The position numbers were made by a program, and so were the translations under genes. Positions 15,557-24,481 of a stretch of 64,000 nt of DNA are shown piece after piece. Location: assembly GCA_038240605.1 (NCBI GenBank), contig JBBSDP010000001.1:62001-126000 (forward strand), written 5' to 3'. Numbering within the stretch: the first letter of the stretch is position 1; the number at the start of each line of letters is the position of its first letter. The notes beneath the pieces were generated by a model. That model searched no databases. It saw nothing but the letters and a program-made list of their open reading frames with translations, and was not told the origin of the DNA. Origin of the DNA: JBBSDP01 sp038240605. GTDB lineage: Bacteria > Planctomycetota > Phycisphaerae > Tepidisphaerales > Tepidisphaeraceae.

Positions 15557-17794
15557 ATGGCGAGGCGAGGCCGACAAGAGACGCCCACCGGGCGAACGAG
15601 CGGTACAACACGTAGCGGGCGCGGCACGCGCGGTGCGCGTGAAGTCCGACCGACGACTCCGACGCTAGCCCCCACGTCCACGCCGCCAAAACTACCCATC
15701 ACGCCGCCGTCCGATGCGACGCCCGCGGATAACGAGAACGTCTCCAGTGAAACTGCGGCGGACTCCGGCGTCGCAGCGCCTCCGCTATCAGCCCCAAACG
15801 CTGCGCGCACACCCGCGCCGCCAAAACCGGTCGCGAGGCCCGAAGAACTGCCCGTGGCTCACCCAGTGACGGAGACGCCACCCACGTCAGCAGCGGCATC
15901 CTCGCCACCAGCGGTACCCTCGCTACCGGCGCTTCCCACGCCACCGGCGTCGACCGCGCCGGCCCCGCGCGATCCGCCGAGTCAGCCGCCGCTGCTGTTC
16001 GAGATTGCGTGGGAAGTCTGCTGGCAGTTGGGCGGCATCTACACGGTGCTGAAGACCAAGGCCGGCGCCATGCTCGAGCGCTGGGGCGACCGCTATTGCC
16101 TGATCGGTCCGTACAACCCACAGACCGCGCCGATCGAGTTCGAAGAGCAGCCCACCTACGGCTCCATCCGCGAAGCGGTCACACGGCTGCGCGAGGCGGG
16201 CCTCCCCTGCTACTTCGGCCGTTGGCTGATCCCCGGCCGTCCGCGCGTCATCCTGATCGACTACCGCGCCCGCTACGACCAACTCGACCAGGACAAATAC
16301 CTCCTGTGGGAAAATCACGGCATCTCCACGCTGGCCTCGGATGGCGAGGTCAACGAGGTCGTCGCGTTCGGCTTCGCGGTCACCGAATTCTTCCGCGTCT
16401 TCACGGAGATCGTGAAAGACCGCGCTGTGCTCGCCCACTTCCACGAATGGATGGGGGGCGTCGCGGTGCCGCGGATCGCGCACCTACAGTTGCCGGTCGC
16501 CACCGTCTTCACGACGCACGCGACGCTGCTGGGCCGGTACCTCGCCTCGGATAATCCCTACTTCTACGACCACCTGCCCTTCATCAATCCCGAGGCCGAG
16601 GCGCGGAAGTACAACATCGCGCCGCGGTTCGCGATCGAGAAGGCCGCGGCCCACGCCGCCACTGTCTTCAGTACGGTCAGCGAGGTAACGGCGTACGAGG
16701 CGCTGAAGCTGCTGGGACGCGAAGCGGACGTGATCATGCCCAACGGGCTGAACATCCACCGCTTCGCCGCCCCGCACGAGTTCCAGTATCTGCACCAGCG
16801 TTATAAGGAGCGCATCCACGAGTTCGTGATGGGGCACTTCTTCCCCAGCTACAGCTTCGACCTGGACCACACGATTTACCTGTTCACCAGTGGGCGCTAC
16901 GAGTATCGCAACAAGGGGATGGACCTTTTCATCGAGGCACTGGCGGCGCTGAACCAGCGCCTGCGGGAGATGCCCAATCCGCCCACCGTGGTCGCGTTCA
17001 TCATCACGCGGGCGCAGACGAAGAACATCAATGTCGGCGCGCTCCAGAACCAGTCGATGTTCGACGACCTGCGCAATACCAGCAACGAGCTGACCGAGCA
17101 GATGGGCAACCAGCTGTTCATGTCCGCCGCTACCGGCCGCCTCCCCACCTTCGGCGAGTTGCTGCCGGACGACTCGCAGGTCCGGCTCAAGCGGGCGATC
17201 CATGCCTGGCGCACTCACCGCCAGCCGCTCATCGTGACTCACGACCTGATCGATGACGCCAATGACCCGGTCCTCAAGCACCTGCGCGCCCGGAACCTTT
17301 TCAATTCCGCCGGCGATCCGGTGAAGGTTGTGTTCCACCCTGACTTTCTGAGCGCGACCAGCCCGCTGATCAGCCTGGACTACGAGCAGTTCGTGCGCGG
17401 ATGTCACATGGGTATTTTCCCCAGCTACTACGAGCCGTGGGGTTACACCCCGATGGAGACAGTGGCCCTGGGGCTGCCCGCCGTCACCACGGACCTGAGC
17501 GGCTTCGGCGCGTACGTGGAGCGGCAGGTAGAGAACCACGACGACCGTGGCATCCTCGTCCTCAATCGCAGGTACCAGGGTTTCGACCAGGCGGTTCAGC
17601 AACTCGTCGAACACCTGGTGCAGTTCGTTCACCTCAGCCGTCGCGAACGCATCGAGCTGCGCAACAAGGTCGAGCGGCTCGGCGAGCTGTTCGACTGGTC
17701 GGTGCTCGTCCGCCATTACGACGATGCGCACAACCTGGCCCTCGAACGGATCGGCGTCACCAAAGCAGGAAAGCTCGAAGTTCGACTTGTCTGA
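15557..17794 (+). CDS. Glycogen synthase, GT3 (eukaryotic-type) with disordered N-terminal extension
   Basis: 745 residues from ATG 15557. The first about 145 residues are Pro/Ala/Thr-rich and probably disordered. The rest matches GT3 glycogen synthases of fungi, animals and some bacteria: AWEVCWQLGGIYTVLKTKA, VLAHFHEWMGGV, FTTHATLLGRYLA, VIMPNGLNIHRF, TSGRYEYRNKGMD, and the catalytic E-x7-E motif at E626/E634 in YYEPWGYTPMET. It should make alpha-1,4-glucan from UDP-glucose in the cytosol. CATAAT ends six bases before the ATG and no Shine-Dalgarno is present, so the mRNA may be leaderless. No other glycogen gene is nearby. Confidence 0.88.
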   Translation: MARRGRQETPTGRTSGTTRSGRGTRGAREVRPTTPTLAPTSTPPKLPITPPSDATPADNENVSSETAADSGVAAPPLSAPNAARTPAPPKPVARPEELPVAHPVTETPPTSAAASSPPAVPSLPALPTPPASTAPAPRDPPSQPPLLFEIAWEVCWQLGGIYTVLKTKAGAMLERWGDRYCLIGPYNPQTAPIEFEEQPTYGSIREAVTRLREAGLPCYFGRWLIPGRPRVILIDYRARYDQLDQDKYLLWENHGISTLASDGEVNEVVAFGFAVTEFFRVFTEIVKDRAVLAHFHEWMGGVAVPRIAHLQLPVATVFTTHATLLGRYLASDNPYFYDHLPFINPEAEARKYNIAPRFAIEKAAAHAATVFSTVSEVTAYEALKLLGREADVIMPNGLNIHRFAAPHEFQYLHQRYKERIHEFVMGHFFPSYSFDLDHTIYLFTSGRYEYRNKGMDLFIEALAALNQRLREMPNPPTVVAFIITRAQTKNINVGALQNQSMFDDLRNTSNELTEQMGNQLFMSAATGRLPTFGELLPDDSQVRLKRAIHAWRTHRQPLIVTHDLIDDANDPVLKHLRARNLFNSAGDPVKVVFHPDFLSATSPLISLDYEQFVRGCHMGIFPSYYEPWGYTPMETVALGLPAVTTDLSGFGAYVERQVENHDDRGILVLNRRYQGFDQAVQQLVEHLVQFVHLSRRERIELRNKVERLGELFDWSVLVRHYDDAHNLALERIGVTKAGKLEVRLV

Positions 17795-17884
17795 TGGCAG
17801 GATTCAGATCACCGTGAACGTGAACGGCTCGCCTCGGCTGTTGCTGCTGGAACCGTGATTGGAGGAAAATTGAAGGTCCGGCGA

Positions 17885-17890
17885 TATACT
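17885..17890 (+). promoter_or_regulatory. Candidate -10 hexamer for gatB
   Basis: TATACT lies 27 nt before the chosen gatB start in the context CCGGCGATATACT. A very similar context, CCGGCGGTATACT, precedes the Rieske gene at 29194-29199. No good -35 is seen at 16-18 nt upstream in either case. Confidence 0.35.
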
Positions 17891-17917
17891 CACCCCTCTC
17901 ATTAAGGAGTGCTCGTC

Positions 17918-19387
17918 GTGGCCGATCGCGCGGTTCAATCCTACAAGGTGCTGGTCGGGATGGAGATCCACGTCCAGCTCGCCACCCGAAGCAAGATGTT
18001 CACCGGCGCCGCCAACCAGTTCGGCGCACCCCCCAATACGCTGGTAGACGAGCAGGTCCTGGGGCTGCCCGGCACGCTGCCGGTGATGAACCGCACCGCG
18101 GTGGAATACGCGATCAAGGTGGGGCTCGCCCTGGGGTGCCAGGTCGCCCGCCACACCAAGTGGGACCGCAAGAGCTATTACTACCCGGACCTGCCCAAGA
18201 ACTATCAGATCAGCCAGTACGATCTGCCCCTCTGTTACGGCGGCCAATTTGAATTGCCCGGCGACGACGGCACGGTGACAAAAATTCGCATTCGCCGGGC
18301 CCATCTCGAGGAGGACGCCGGCAAGCTGCTGCACGATGCACCCGGAGGATTTCCGATCGACTGGAGTATCGTTGATCTGAACCGCGCCGGCACGCCCTTG
18401 CTGGAGATCGTCACCGAGCCGGATCTGTCGACGCCGAAGCAGGTCGCGCAGTTCGGCCAGGAGCTTCAGAAGCTCGTGCAATTCCTGGGCGTGAGCGCGG
18501 CGCAGATGCAGATGGGGCACATGCGATTCGAGCCGAACATCAACGTGCACATCACCGATTCAGCTGGCCGGGTGCACAAGACGGCCATCACCGAGATCAA
18601 GAACCTCAACAGCTTCAGCGTGTTGGAGAGGGCGACGGATTACGAGATCCGCCGGCAGATCCAGCAATGGGTGGAAACCGGCAACCTGGGCCGCAAGAGC
18701 ACCTACGGCTGGGACGACGCCAGCCAGGCGACCTACTGGCAGCGCAACAAGGAAGATGCTCAGGATTACCGCTATTTCCCCGATCCGGACCTGATGCCGG
18801 TCGAAGTAGATGACGCATGGCTCGCGGAGCTGAAGGGGCAGATCGGCGAGCTCCCCGCCGCACGACGGGCAAGGTACGTCGGCCAGCTCGGACTCTCCGA
18901 AACCGACGCGGCCATCCTCACCTCCGATCGGCGGACGGGGGACTTCTTCGAAGACGCACTTAAATATGGCGCGTCACCAAAAAGGGTCGCGAACCTCATA
19001 ATCAATGAGCTTTCTCAACTTTCAAATCGTAAACACCTAGGAATCGTCGAACTCGGCATTCCGCCTGAACGAGTGTCCCAGATCGCCATAAAGATTGACA
19101 GCAATTCGCTCGCCGCCAGCAAGGCCGTCCAAGTTTTCGACGCCATGGGCCCGCAATCGATCGACATTGAACTGCTCATCTCTAATTTGGGTTTCGCACT
19201 GAACAGCGACACCGGCGCCATCGACGCCGCCATCGACGCCCTCATCGCCCAGGCCCCCAAGCCCCTGCTGGATTACAAGGCGGGCAAACAATCCGCCCTC
19301 GGCGCATTGGTCGGCATGGTCGTAAAATCCGGCAAAGGGTTAAACCCCAAGCTCGTACAAGAGCAGTTACGCAAACGTCTCTCATGA
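17918..19387 (+). CDS. gatB: Asp-tRNA(Asn)/Glu-tRNA(Gln) amidotransferase subunit B
   Basis: 489 residues from GTG 17918, eight bases after AAGGAG; a GTG at 17909 lies on the Shine-Dalgarno itself and is rejected. Family landmarks are VLVGMEIHVQLATRSKMF, DEQVLGLPGTLPVMN, YYYPDLPKNYQISQYD, HLEEDAGKLLHD, DLNRAGTPLLEIVTEPD and a C-terminal YqeY-like tail domain ending KPLLDYKAGKQSALGALVG. GatB, with GatA and GatC, converts mischarged Glu-tRNA(Gln) or Asp-tRNA(Asn) to the amide form. gatA and gatC are not in this window. DUF971 follows after nine bases. Confidence 0.96.
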   Translation: MADRAVQSYKVLVGMEIHVQLATRSKMFTGAANQFGAPPNTLVDEQVLGLPGTLPVMNRTAVEYAIKVGLALGCQVARHTKWDRKSYYYPDLPKNYQISQYDLPLCYGGQFELPGDDGTVTKIRIRRAHLEEDAGKLLHDAPGGFPIDWSIVDLNRAGTPLLEIVTEPDLSTPKQVAQFGQELQKLVQFLGVSAAQMQMGHMRFEPNINVHITDSAGRVHKTAITEIKNLNSFSVLERATDYEIRRQIQQWVETGNLGRKSTYGWDDASQATYWQRNKEDAQDYRYFPDPDLMPVEVDDAWLAELKGQIGELPAARRARYVGQLGLSETDAAILTSDRRTGDFFEDALKYGASPKRVANLIINELSQLSNRKHLGIVELGIPPERVSQIAIKIDSNSLAASKAVQVFDAMGPQSIDIELLISNLGFALNSDTGAIDAAIDALIAQAPKPLLDYKAGKQSALGALVGMVVKSGKGLNPKLVQEQLRKRLS

Positions 19388-19396
19388 GATCAAGAC

Positions 19397-19741
19397 GTGT
19401 CCGATCAAACCACGCCGCTGCGCCTGAACCTCAAGAAGGACGAGAAGCTCGACATCGAGTGGGCGGACGGCCACCGCTCCACCTACAGCATGTCCTATCT
19501 GCGCTCTATCTGCCCCTGCGCCTCCTGCAAGGTCGTGCGCGAGGATCAGCCATCGACGGTCGGCAAGAAGCCCCTGCTACGCGTGCTACCCGGCAACTGG
19601 GCCGAGGAGATTCACGCCGAGTCCGCAGAACTGGTGGGTAATTACGCCCTTCGGATCGACTGGTCCGACAAGCACGGCACTGGCATCTATTCGTTCCAGT
19701 ACCTGCGGTCCAAATGCCAGCAGGAATCGGGCGCGAAGTGA
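19397..19741 (+). CDS. DUF971 domain protein
   Basis: 114 residues from GTG 19397. The DUF971 (gamma-butyrobetaine hydroxylase-like N-terminal) pattern is present: LDIEWADGHRSTYSMSYLR, then C39-P-C41-A-S-C44, and the C-terminal YALRIDWSDKHGTGIYSFQY. The cysteines suggest bound Zn or an Fe-S cluster; free-standing DUF971 proteins have been linked to iron-sulfur cluster handling, but that is not shown here. It probably shares a transcript with gatB. It converges on the protease gene with only 16 bases between stops. Confidence 0.88.
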   Translation: MSDQTTPLRLNLKKDEKLDIEWADGHRSTYSMSYLRSICPCASCKVVREDQPSTVGKKPLLRVLPGNWAEEIHAESAELVGNYALRIDWSDKHGTGIYSFQYLRSKCQQESGAK

Positions 19742-19757
19742 ACCGCGTGCGCGTCGA

Positions 19758-21119
19758 TCAGCGCGTCCCCGCCTTCGGCTTCAGTGACTCGATATACCCC
19801 TGCACCAGCTTCGCAAGCGGCAACTGGTAGCTGCTCTCCAGGCTTTGCTGCCACGGCTTGCCGTCCTTGATCCCATTGATGAAATCGACGTACGCCTTCT
19901 TGTTCGTCCGAATCATGTCCTGGCAGAGCGTCTCGGCGACGGCGTAGTGCCACAGGTCGATGTGGCCGGCGGCGAAGAAGTCGTCGAGCTTGTCCTTGTG
20001 CAGCGCCAGGCCACGCCGGGCCAGCGAGGTCACGCGCGCGGCGCGGGATGGATCGGGCGCCAGCTCGCTGGCGATCGCCTCGGCCAGCCCTTCGTTCGCC
20101 CAGGACGGCACCGCGGCCGACGTGCGGTAGCGGTGCACGAACCCGTGCACCGCCTCGTGAACGAGCACGTGGGCAAAGACCAGCTCCTCCGGCTGCCGAT
20201 AGAAGACGATCTTCACCGCGCCGTCATCGAAGCAGTGCGTCATCCCCGCCGACTCGCCCGGCTCCACGCCGCGCAGCTCGCGCTCGAACCGGCGGTAATC
20301 GGCACGATCAGCGAAGACGAAGAGGACGCCTTTGCCGCGCCAGATGTTTCGTCCCCGCGTCACCCCGAAGAGCTCCGCGAGCCGGCCATACATCCGATCG
20401 ACGAGCCCCGACCAGTGTTCGGCCTCCGCCGCCGGCAGATCGGAATAGAAGAGAAAATAGCGCGTCTCGCGCAGTTGGAGCGGACGGCCGACCTTCGCAA
20501 TCTCAGCGGCGGCGATCTCCTTCAGCCGTCCGATCTGCTCTGCCTGCTCCGAATCGCTCAGCGTCCCCCAGACGCGTTCGCGCGGCGCCGCGACCACCGG
20601 GGGCGGCGGCGCGGCCGATCCGACCGCCGGCCGTGAGGGCTCGGAATCCGCGGCCTGCGTCGCGGGCGGCGCGGCGGCGTCCCGCCCCGTGATGCGATCG
20701 ATCTCGTCTTTCAGGCTGGGGTCGATCTGTACTGCACGATCGAGCGCCTGCGTCGACCAATCCTCTCCTCCTTCCAGCTTGCGCAGGTCGCGCCCCAGTG
20801 CCAGCCACGCGGAGGCATCGCCAGGTGGAATCAGCGACGATCGGACCCCATAGACATCGCGGGCATCGAGCTCGGACCAGGCGATTCGGGCGGGCCGACC
20901 TTTGGCGGTGAGGAGGTCAAATCCCTGCCGATCGTAAGCCGTCACGCGGCCGCGCCGGTGGGCGTGGTCGCGTTCGTCGAACGTGATCTGGACAGGCTTT
21001 TCAAGCGTGACGCGCTCCGCCGGCGCGGCGAGGGCAACCGACGCGAGCAGGACGCAGCACCACCCCGCGCAGGCCAGCGAAATAAATTGAAGTCGCAGAA
21101 TCGGCGCGCCGCGTCGCAT
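19758..21119 (-). CDS. Secreted gluzincin-like metalloprotease
   Basis: 453 residues from the ATG at 21119; an upstream ATG at 21161 would add 14. The N-terminus (LQFISLACAGWCCVLLASV) is a signal peptide or anchor. A Pro/Ala-rich spacer lies at about residues 165-190. The zinc site is H321-E322-x-x-H325 in HEAVHGF, with E343 in SWANEGLAE as the third ligand, the gluzincin spacing. Planctomycetes carry many such DUF1570-like proteins; substrates are unknown. Two further secreted or membrane genes lie upstream on the same strand. Confidence 0.75.
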   Translation of the reverse strand: MRRGAPILRLQFISLACAGWCCVLLASVALAAPAERVTLEKPVQITFDERDHAHRRGRVTAYDRQGFDLLTAKGRPARIAWSELDARDVYGVRSSLIPPGDASAWLALGRDLRKLEGGEDWSTQALDRAVQIDPSLKDEIDRITGRDAAAPPATQAADSEPSRPAVGSAAPPPPVVAAPRERVWGTLSDSEQAEQIGRLKEIAAAEIAKVGRPLQLRETRYFLFYSDLPAAEAEHWSGLVDRMYGRLAELFGVTRGRNIWRGKGVLFVFADRADYRRFERELRGVEPGESAGMTHCFDDGAVKIVFYRQPEELVFAHVLVHEAVHGFVHRYRTSAAVPSWANEGLAEAIASELAPDPSRAARVTSLARRGLALHKDKLDDFFAAGHIDLWHYAVAETLCQDMIRTNKKAYVDFINGIKDGKPWQQSLESSYQLPLAKLVQGYIESLKPKAGTR

Positions 21120-21237
21120 CACCAGCAGTATGACCGAAAGCGCGAATCGGTTCGAGAACATTGATCAACGCGATGCAGTGTACAGAAATGCAGCCGTTTC
21201 TTCGTCCCTTCACATTCATCTGGGCGCTGGGCATCGA

Positions 21238-22773
21238 TCAATGAGCACCGGCGAGCATCGCGGGCTCGGGTTCTGGCGGGGGTGGGTTCAGGAGGTTGGA
21301 GAACGCCGCGGCGGCGGTATAGCGATCGAATCCGCCGCGCGGCGCGGCGCCGGTCGCGCCCAAGAGCGAGACGGCGGCGCTGAAGCTGAACAGCAGCCCG
21401 GCCACCGCCCAGACGGCGGGCGGGTGCGAACGGCGCAGCCAGGCGCCGGACCAAAACAGCACCAGCGGCAGAAACACGACAAACCAGCGCGTCGCGAACA
21501 TCGCCTCGCGCCATTCGATCTGGGAAAGCGAGACGGTCAGCAGGACGATCAATCCCCCAGCGAGCGTTACGGCGGCCAGCACTTTGGTGCTGGGATGCCA
21601 GTGCCGGTGCATCACCATGCCCACGCCCATCATCCCGATGAGCAGGACCGGGAAATGACTGAGCATCCCATGGGCGCCAAAGAACGCCGCCCAGATGCGC
21701 GCCAGACTGTGAACAGACCTTTGGAACAGCGTCTGCGGCTCATCATCCTCTTCGTCGAATCGACTATTTGAACTCGGCAGGACGGCGGAAGACGTGATCG
21801 CGTTTGCAGCCGACGTCGGCATCGGCTGCGCCGTCGCAAGGCGTGTCGCGGACCGCGCCGCCGCCGAACCGCGGCGACCCGCCCGAGCGCCGGCGGCCGC
21901 GATCGAGTCCGCCTTCAGTTCCGCGTGAAGGTAGCCGGGACGAAGATCGCCCGTCACCGGCAGGTTCAACATCGCATGCAGCGCCAACGGCAGCGCGGCC
22001 CCGGCCAGGTAGATTAGCACCGCCCCGCCGCGATCCGCCAGCGAGAGGCGCAGGGCGGCGACCACAAAGACCAACAGCGCCGCGAAGACCAGCGCCGCGG
22101 GGTCCAGCGTCGCGGCCAGCGCCGCGGAAAACCCGGCAACCGCGATCCACAATCCCCGGCTCACCTTGGGGCGAATCTGGCTCGCCTGAAAGAGGGAGGC
22201 AGCACTTGCCAGCAGAAGCGTGGCCGCCGGTGCATGAGCGTTGAGCGTCGTCGCGTAGGCGATGAGCCCGCTCCCCAGGACGACGGCCAACCCCAGTACC
22301 GCCCGCAGCGGACGACGAAGTTCGAAGAGCCGGCCCATCTTGTAAATCAGCCCCGCCGCCAGCGCCACCGGAAGCGTGACGCCGATCAACGTCAGCAGGA
22401 ACATTACCCAGAGTGGGTTGTGCTCGAAGGTCATCCCGGCGTGGTACATCACCCAGTACGGGCCACTGAGCAGCAGCGCCATGACCGGCGGTTGATCGCT
22501 GTAATGCAGCCCGCCCACCTCCACCACCCGCCGGCTGGTCCCGAAGACGGTGCCGTCGATGGCCAGGGTTCGGTTTTCCACCATCGCCTGGACGGTCGCG
22601 AGGCGGGACAACTCATCGTCATTGATCCCGCGCGGGTCGGGGTGCCGCAGCGGGCGCAAAAGCGGCACCGCCAGCAGCAACACGATCACCGGCCCGCTCA
22701 GCGCCCAGGGGCGCACCACGCGGAGGTGCGGTGACCTCGGGAAATAACTGCGAAATGACATGGATGGAAACAT
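21238..22773 (-). CDS. Multi-pass membrane protein, GT39-like
   Basis: 511 residues with about ten hydrophobic segments. The N-terminal loop INDDELSRLATVQAMVEN followed by VGGLHYSDQPPVMALLL is the usual layout of ArnT/PMT-like GT39 proteins, where the acidic residues of the first periplasmic loop serve catalysis with a lipid-linked sugar donor. A 60-residue Ala/Ser-rich hydrophilic insert (about 285-345) splits the membrane domain. I infer a polyprenyl-phosphate-sugar transferase of unknown acceptor. An ATG at 22761 is an equally good start. Confidence 0.65.
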   Translation of the reverse strand: MFPSMSFRSYFPRSPHLRVVRPWALSGPVIVLLLAVPLLRPLRHPDPRGINDDELSRLATVQAMVENRTLAIDGTVFGTSRRVVEVGGLHYSDQPPVMALLLSGPYWVMYHAGMTFEHNPLWVMFLLTLIGVTLPVALAAGLIYKMGRLFELRRPLRAVLGLAVVLGSGLIAYATTLNAHAPAATLLLASAASLFQASQIRPKVSRGLWIAVAGFSAALAATLDPAALVFAALLVFVVAALRLSLADRGGAVLIYLAGAALPLALHAMLNLPVTGDLRPGYLHAELKADSIAAAGARAGRRGSAAARSATRLATAQPMPTSAANAITSSAVLPSSNSRFDEEDDEPQTLFQRSVHSLARIWAAFFGAHGMLSHFPVLLIGMMGVGMVMHRHWHPSTKVLAAVTLAGGLIVLLTVSLSQIEWREAMFATRWFVVFLPLVLFWSGAWLRRSHPPAVWAVAGLLFSFSAAVSLLGATGAAPRGGFDRYTAAAAFSNLLNPPPPEPEPAMLAGAH

Positions 22774-22864
22774 GACGGCCGAGAACGAACTGACGACGGT
22801 TCGAGCGCGGGGAGCGTTATTTCTCCCTGCCGCGATCCTGGTCGTTCGACCTCAGCCCTAAGTC

Positions 22865-23671
22865 TTAGTACACCTTCAGGAACTGAACGAAGTTCTGAAG
22901 GATCCGATCGCCCAGTCGGCTGTAGCGCGGGTAGTACTTCTCCGCATCTTGAAGGACCTGGGCGCTACCGCCCGGTCCGAACGCCTTGTCTACGTCATCC
23001 TTATTGCCGGTTAGTATCTTCGCAATATCTTCGACGGTCAATTCCACGTGATATTGGAAACCGAACAGTCGGCTCTTGAACCGAAAGGCCTGATTTTTAC
23101 AGGCCTTCGACGAACTCAACAAAACGCTTCCGGTTGGAGGTGGCGGTGCCGGCGGCGCTGGCGGGTTGGCCGGAGGAGGCAATTTAGGCAATTCAAATGT
23201 GTCGTAATGCCAGTGGAACATCATCGCCCCGTCCACCATACCCATCACGATCGGTTCCGTGCCACCCGGAAATGGGAATGTGACCGGGTGCCAGCCAAAC
23301 TCGGGCACCGGGAACGGCGGATCTTCCGCCTTGGCGCCCGGCTTCACGTTGGGATGCACCTTGGCGCCAGCAGCATGCGCCATGAGTTGCGCCCCCAGGC
23401 AGATTCCCAGGAACGCGCGATCGCGCGCGATCACGCGCTTGAACAATTCGATCTCTTTAGCAAGAAACGGATATTTTTCGTTCCCGATTTCCGCCACGCC
23501 CATCGGCCCACCCAGGGCGATCAGCACGCGAACGCCGTCCAGGTCTTGCGGGACCTCATCGCCTTTGTAGAGGTGTCGGACTTCGATGGGAATTCCAAAA
23601 TCACGGAAGACGGGCACGATTCGCCCCGGACCTTCGTGGGCGACGTGCTGAAGGATCACCGCTTTGCTCAT
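22865..23671 (-). CDS. Class I glutamine amidotransferase (GMP synthase-like) with proline-rich insert
   Basis: 268 residues. The GATase I domain has the oxyanion region ALGGPMGV, nucleophile Cys in GICLGAQLMAH and catalytic His in FGFQYHVELT; an acidic residue follows two positions later. Stand-alone members of this type are annotated as GMP synthase-like amidotransferases, and some hydrolyse gamma-glutamyl or other amides. Residues about 160-180 are a proline-rich insert (PPPANPPAPPAPPPP) just before the loop that leads to the catalytic His strand. No synthetase partner is adjacent; guaA at 32620 has its own domain. Confidence 0.82.
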   Translation of the reverse strand: MSKAVILQHVAHEGPGRIVPVFRDFGIPIEVRHLYKGDEVPQDLDGVRVLIALGGPMGVAEIGNEKYPFLAKEIELFKRVIARDRAFLGICLGAQLMAHAAGAKVHPNVKPGAKAEDPPFPVPEFGWHPVTFPFPGGTEPIVMGMVDGAMMFHWHYDTFELPKLPPPANPPAPPAPPPPTGSVLLSSSKACKNQAFRFKSRLFGFQYHVELTVEDIAKILTGNKDDVDKAFGPGGSAQVLQDAEKYYPRYSRLGDRILQNFVQFLKVY

Positions 23672-23718
23672 GCGCGAGAGTGTCGGGGAGCGGTGCGGAA
23701 CTTGTCAAGAAAGCCGGG

Positions 23719-23815
23719 AGAGGATTGAGGATGGAGGATTGAAGATTGAAAAGCGTTGCTTTCGCTCGAATCTCGCTTCTTCTATTCTCGATCCTCCATT
23801 CTCTATCTTCTCTTC
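23719..23815. repeat. Imperfect palindromic repeat GAGGATTGAGGATGGAGG type
   Basis: A run of GGATTGA/GGATGGA units is followed, after about 30 bases, by reverse-complement units (TCCTCCATTC, TCTATCTTCTC). A related element sharing GGATTGAGGAT lies at 45222-45302. Both lie between genes. The element here sits directly before the trmB start. Confidence 0.65.
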
Positions 23816-23839
23816 CCGGTGCCTTTACAATCGCGCTGG

Positions 23840-24481
23840 ATGCAATCTGCCCGTGAACTGATCGTCGAACCGGCGGGCCTCGAGGCCGACAACCTTTCGC
23901 GGCCCATCGACTTCGGTGCGCTCTTCGGCAACGACCATCCGGTCGAGCTGGAGATCGGCACGGGAAAGGGGACGTTCCTTACCGATCAGGCGAAGGTGCG
24001 ACCGGACGTCAATTTCTTCGGCATCGAGTGGGCTCGCTGGTACTGGCGCTACGCCAGCGATCGCCTGCGCCGCAACCAGTGCAACAATGCGCGCACGGTC
24101 CGCGCCGAAGCCGGATTCTTCTTCCGCGAATTCGTTCCTGCCCACAGCCTCGCGGTGGTGCATATTTACTTCCCCGACCCCTGGCCCAAGAAGCGGCACC
24201 ACAAGCGCAGGCTCATCCAGGAACCATTCCTCGCCCTCATTCATCGCGCGCTCCGCCCCGACGGGCGTCTGCAAATCGTGACCGACCACCAGGATTACTT
24301 CGAGCAGATCGAGCGCGTCATCAGCGCTTCTCCCCTCACCGTCATCGAATACAACCGCCCCGGCTCCGCCGCCGACGGCGAATTCGTCGGAACCAACTTC
24401 GAGCGAAAATATCAGCGGGAAGGAAGGCCGTTCTATGCCCTGGCGGCAGTCGCTGCGGGCGAAGTAGCGAGTAGTCAGTAG
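23840..24481 (+). CDS. trmB: tRNA (guanine-N7-)-methyltransferase
   Basis: 213 residues from ATG 23840; the 28 codons upstream are repeat-derived. The Rossmann methyltransferase motifs are ELEIGTGKGTFL (SAM binding), FFGIEWARWY, then HIYFPDPWPKKRHHKRRL, which is diagnostic of TrmB, and IVTDHQDYFEQI. The enzyme makes m7G46 in tRNA variable loops. TACAAT ends eight bases before the ATG and there is no Shine-Dalgarno. The last codons and TAG stop (GCGAGTAGTCAGTAG) come from a dispersed repeat, so the native C-terminus may have been replaced. Confidence 0.94.
   Translation: MQSARELIVEPAGLEADNLSRPIDFGALFGNDHPVELEIGTGKGTFLTDQAKVRPDVNFFGIEWARWYWRYASDRLRRNQCNNARTVRAEAGFFFREFVPAHSLAVVHIYFPDPWPKKRHHKRRLIQEPFLALIHRALRPDGRLQIVTDHQDYFEQIERVISASPLTVIEYNRPGSAADGEFVGTNFERKYQREGRPFYALAAVAAGEVASSQ

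Noticed and set aside
17547..17858. Plus-strand frame past the glycogen synthase end that reads SDGRIQITVNVNGSPRLLLLEP
   Set aside because: Most of it overlaps the synthase in another frame; no start signal belongs to the last 20 codons.
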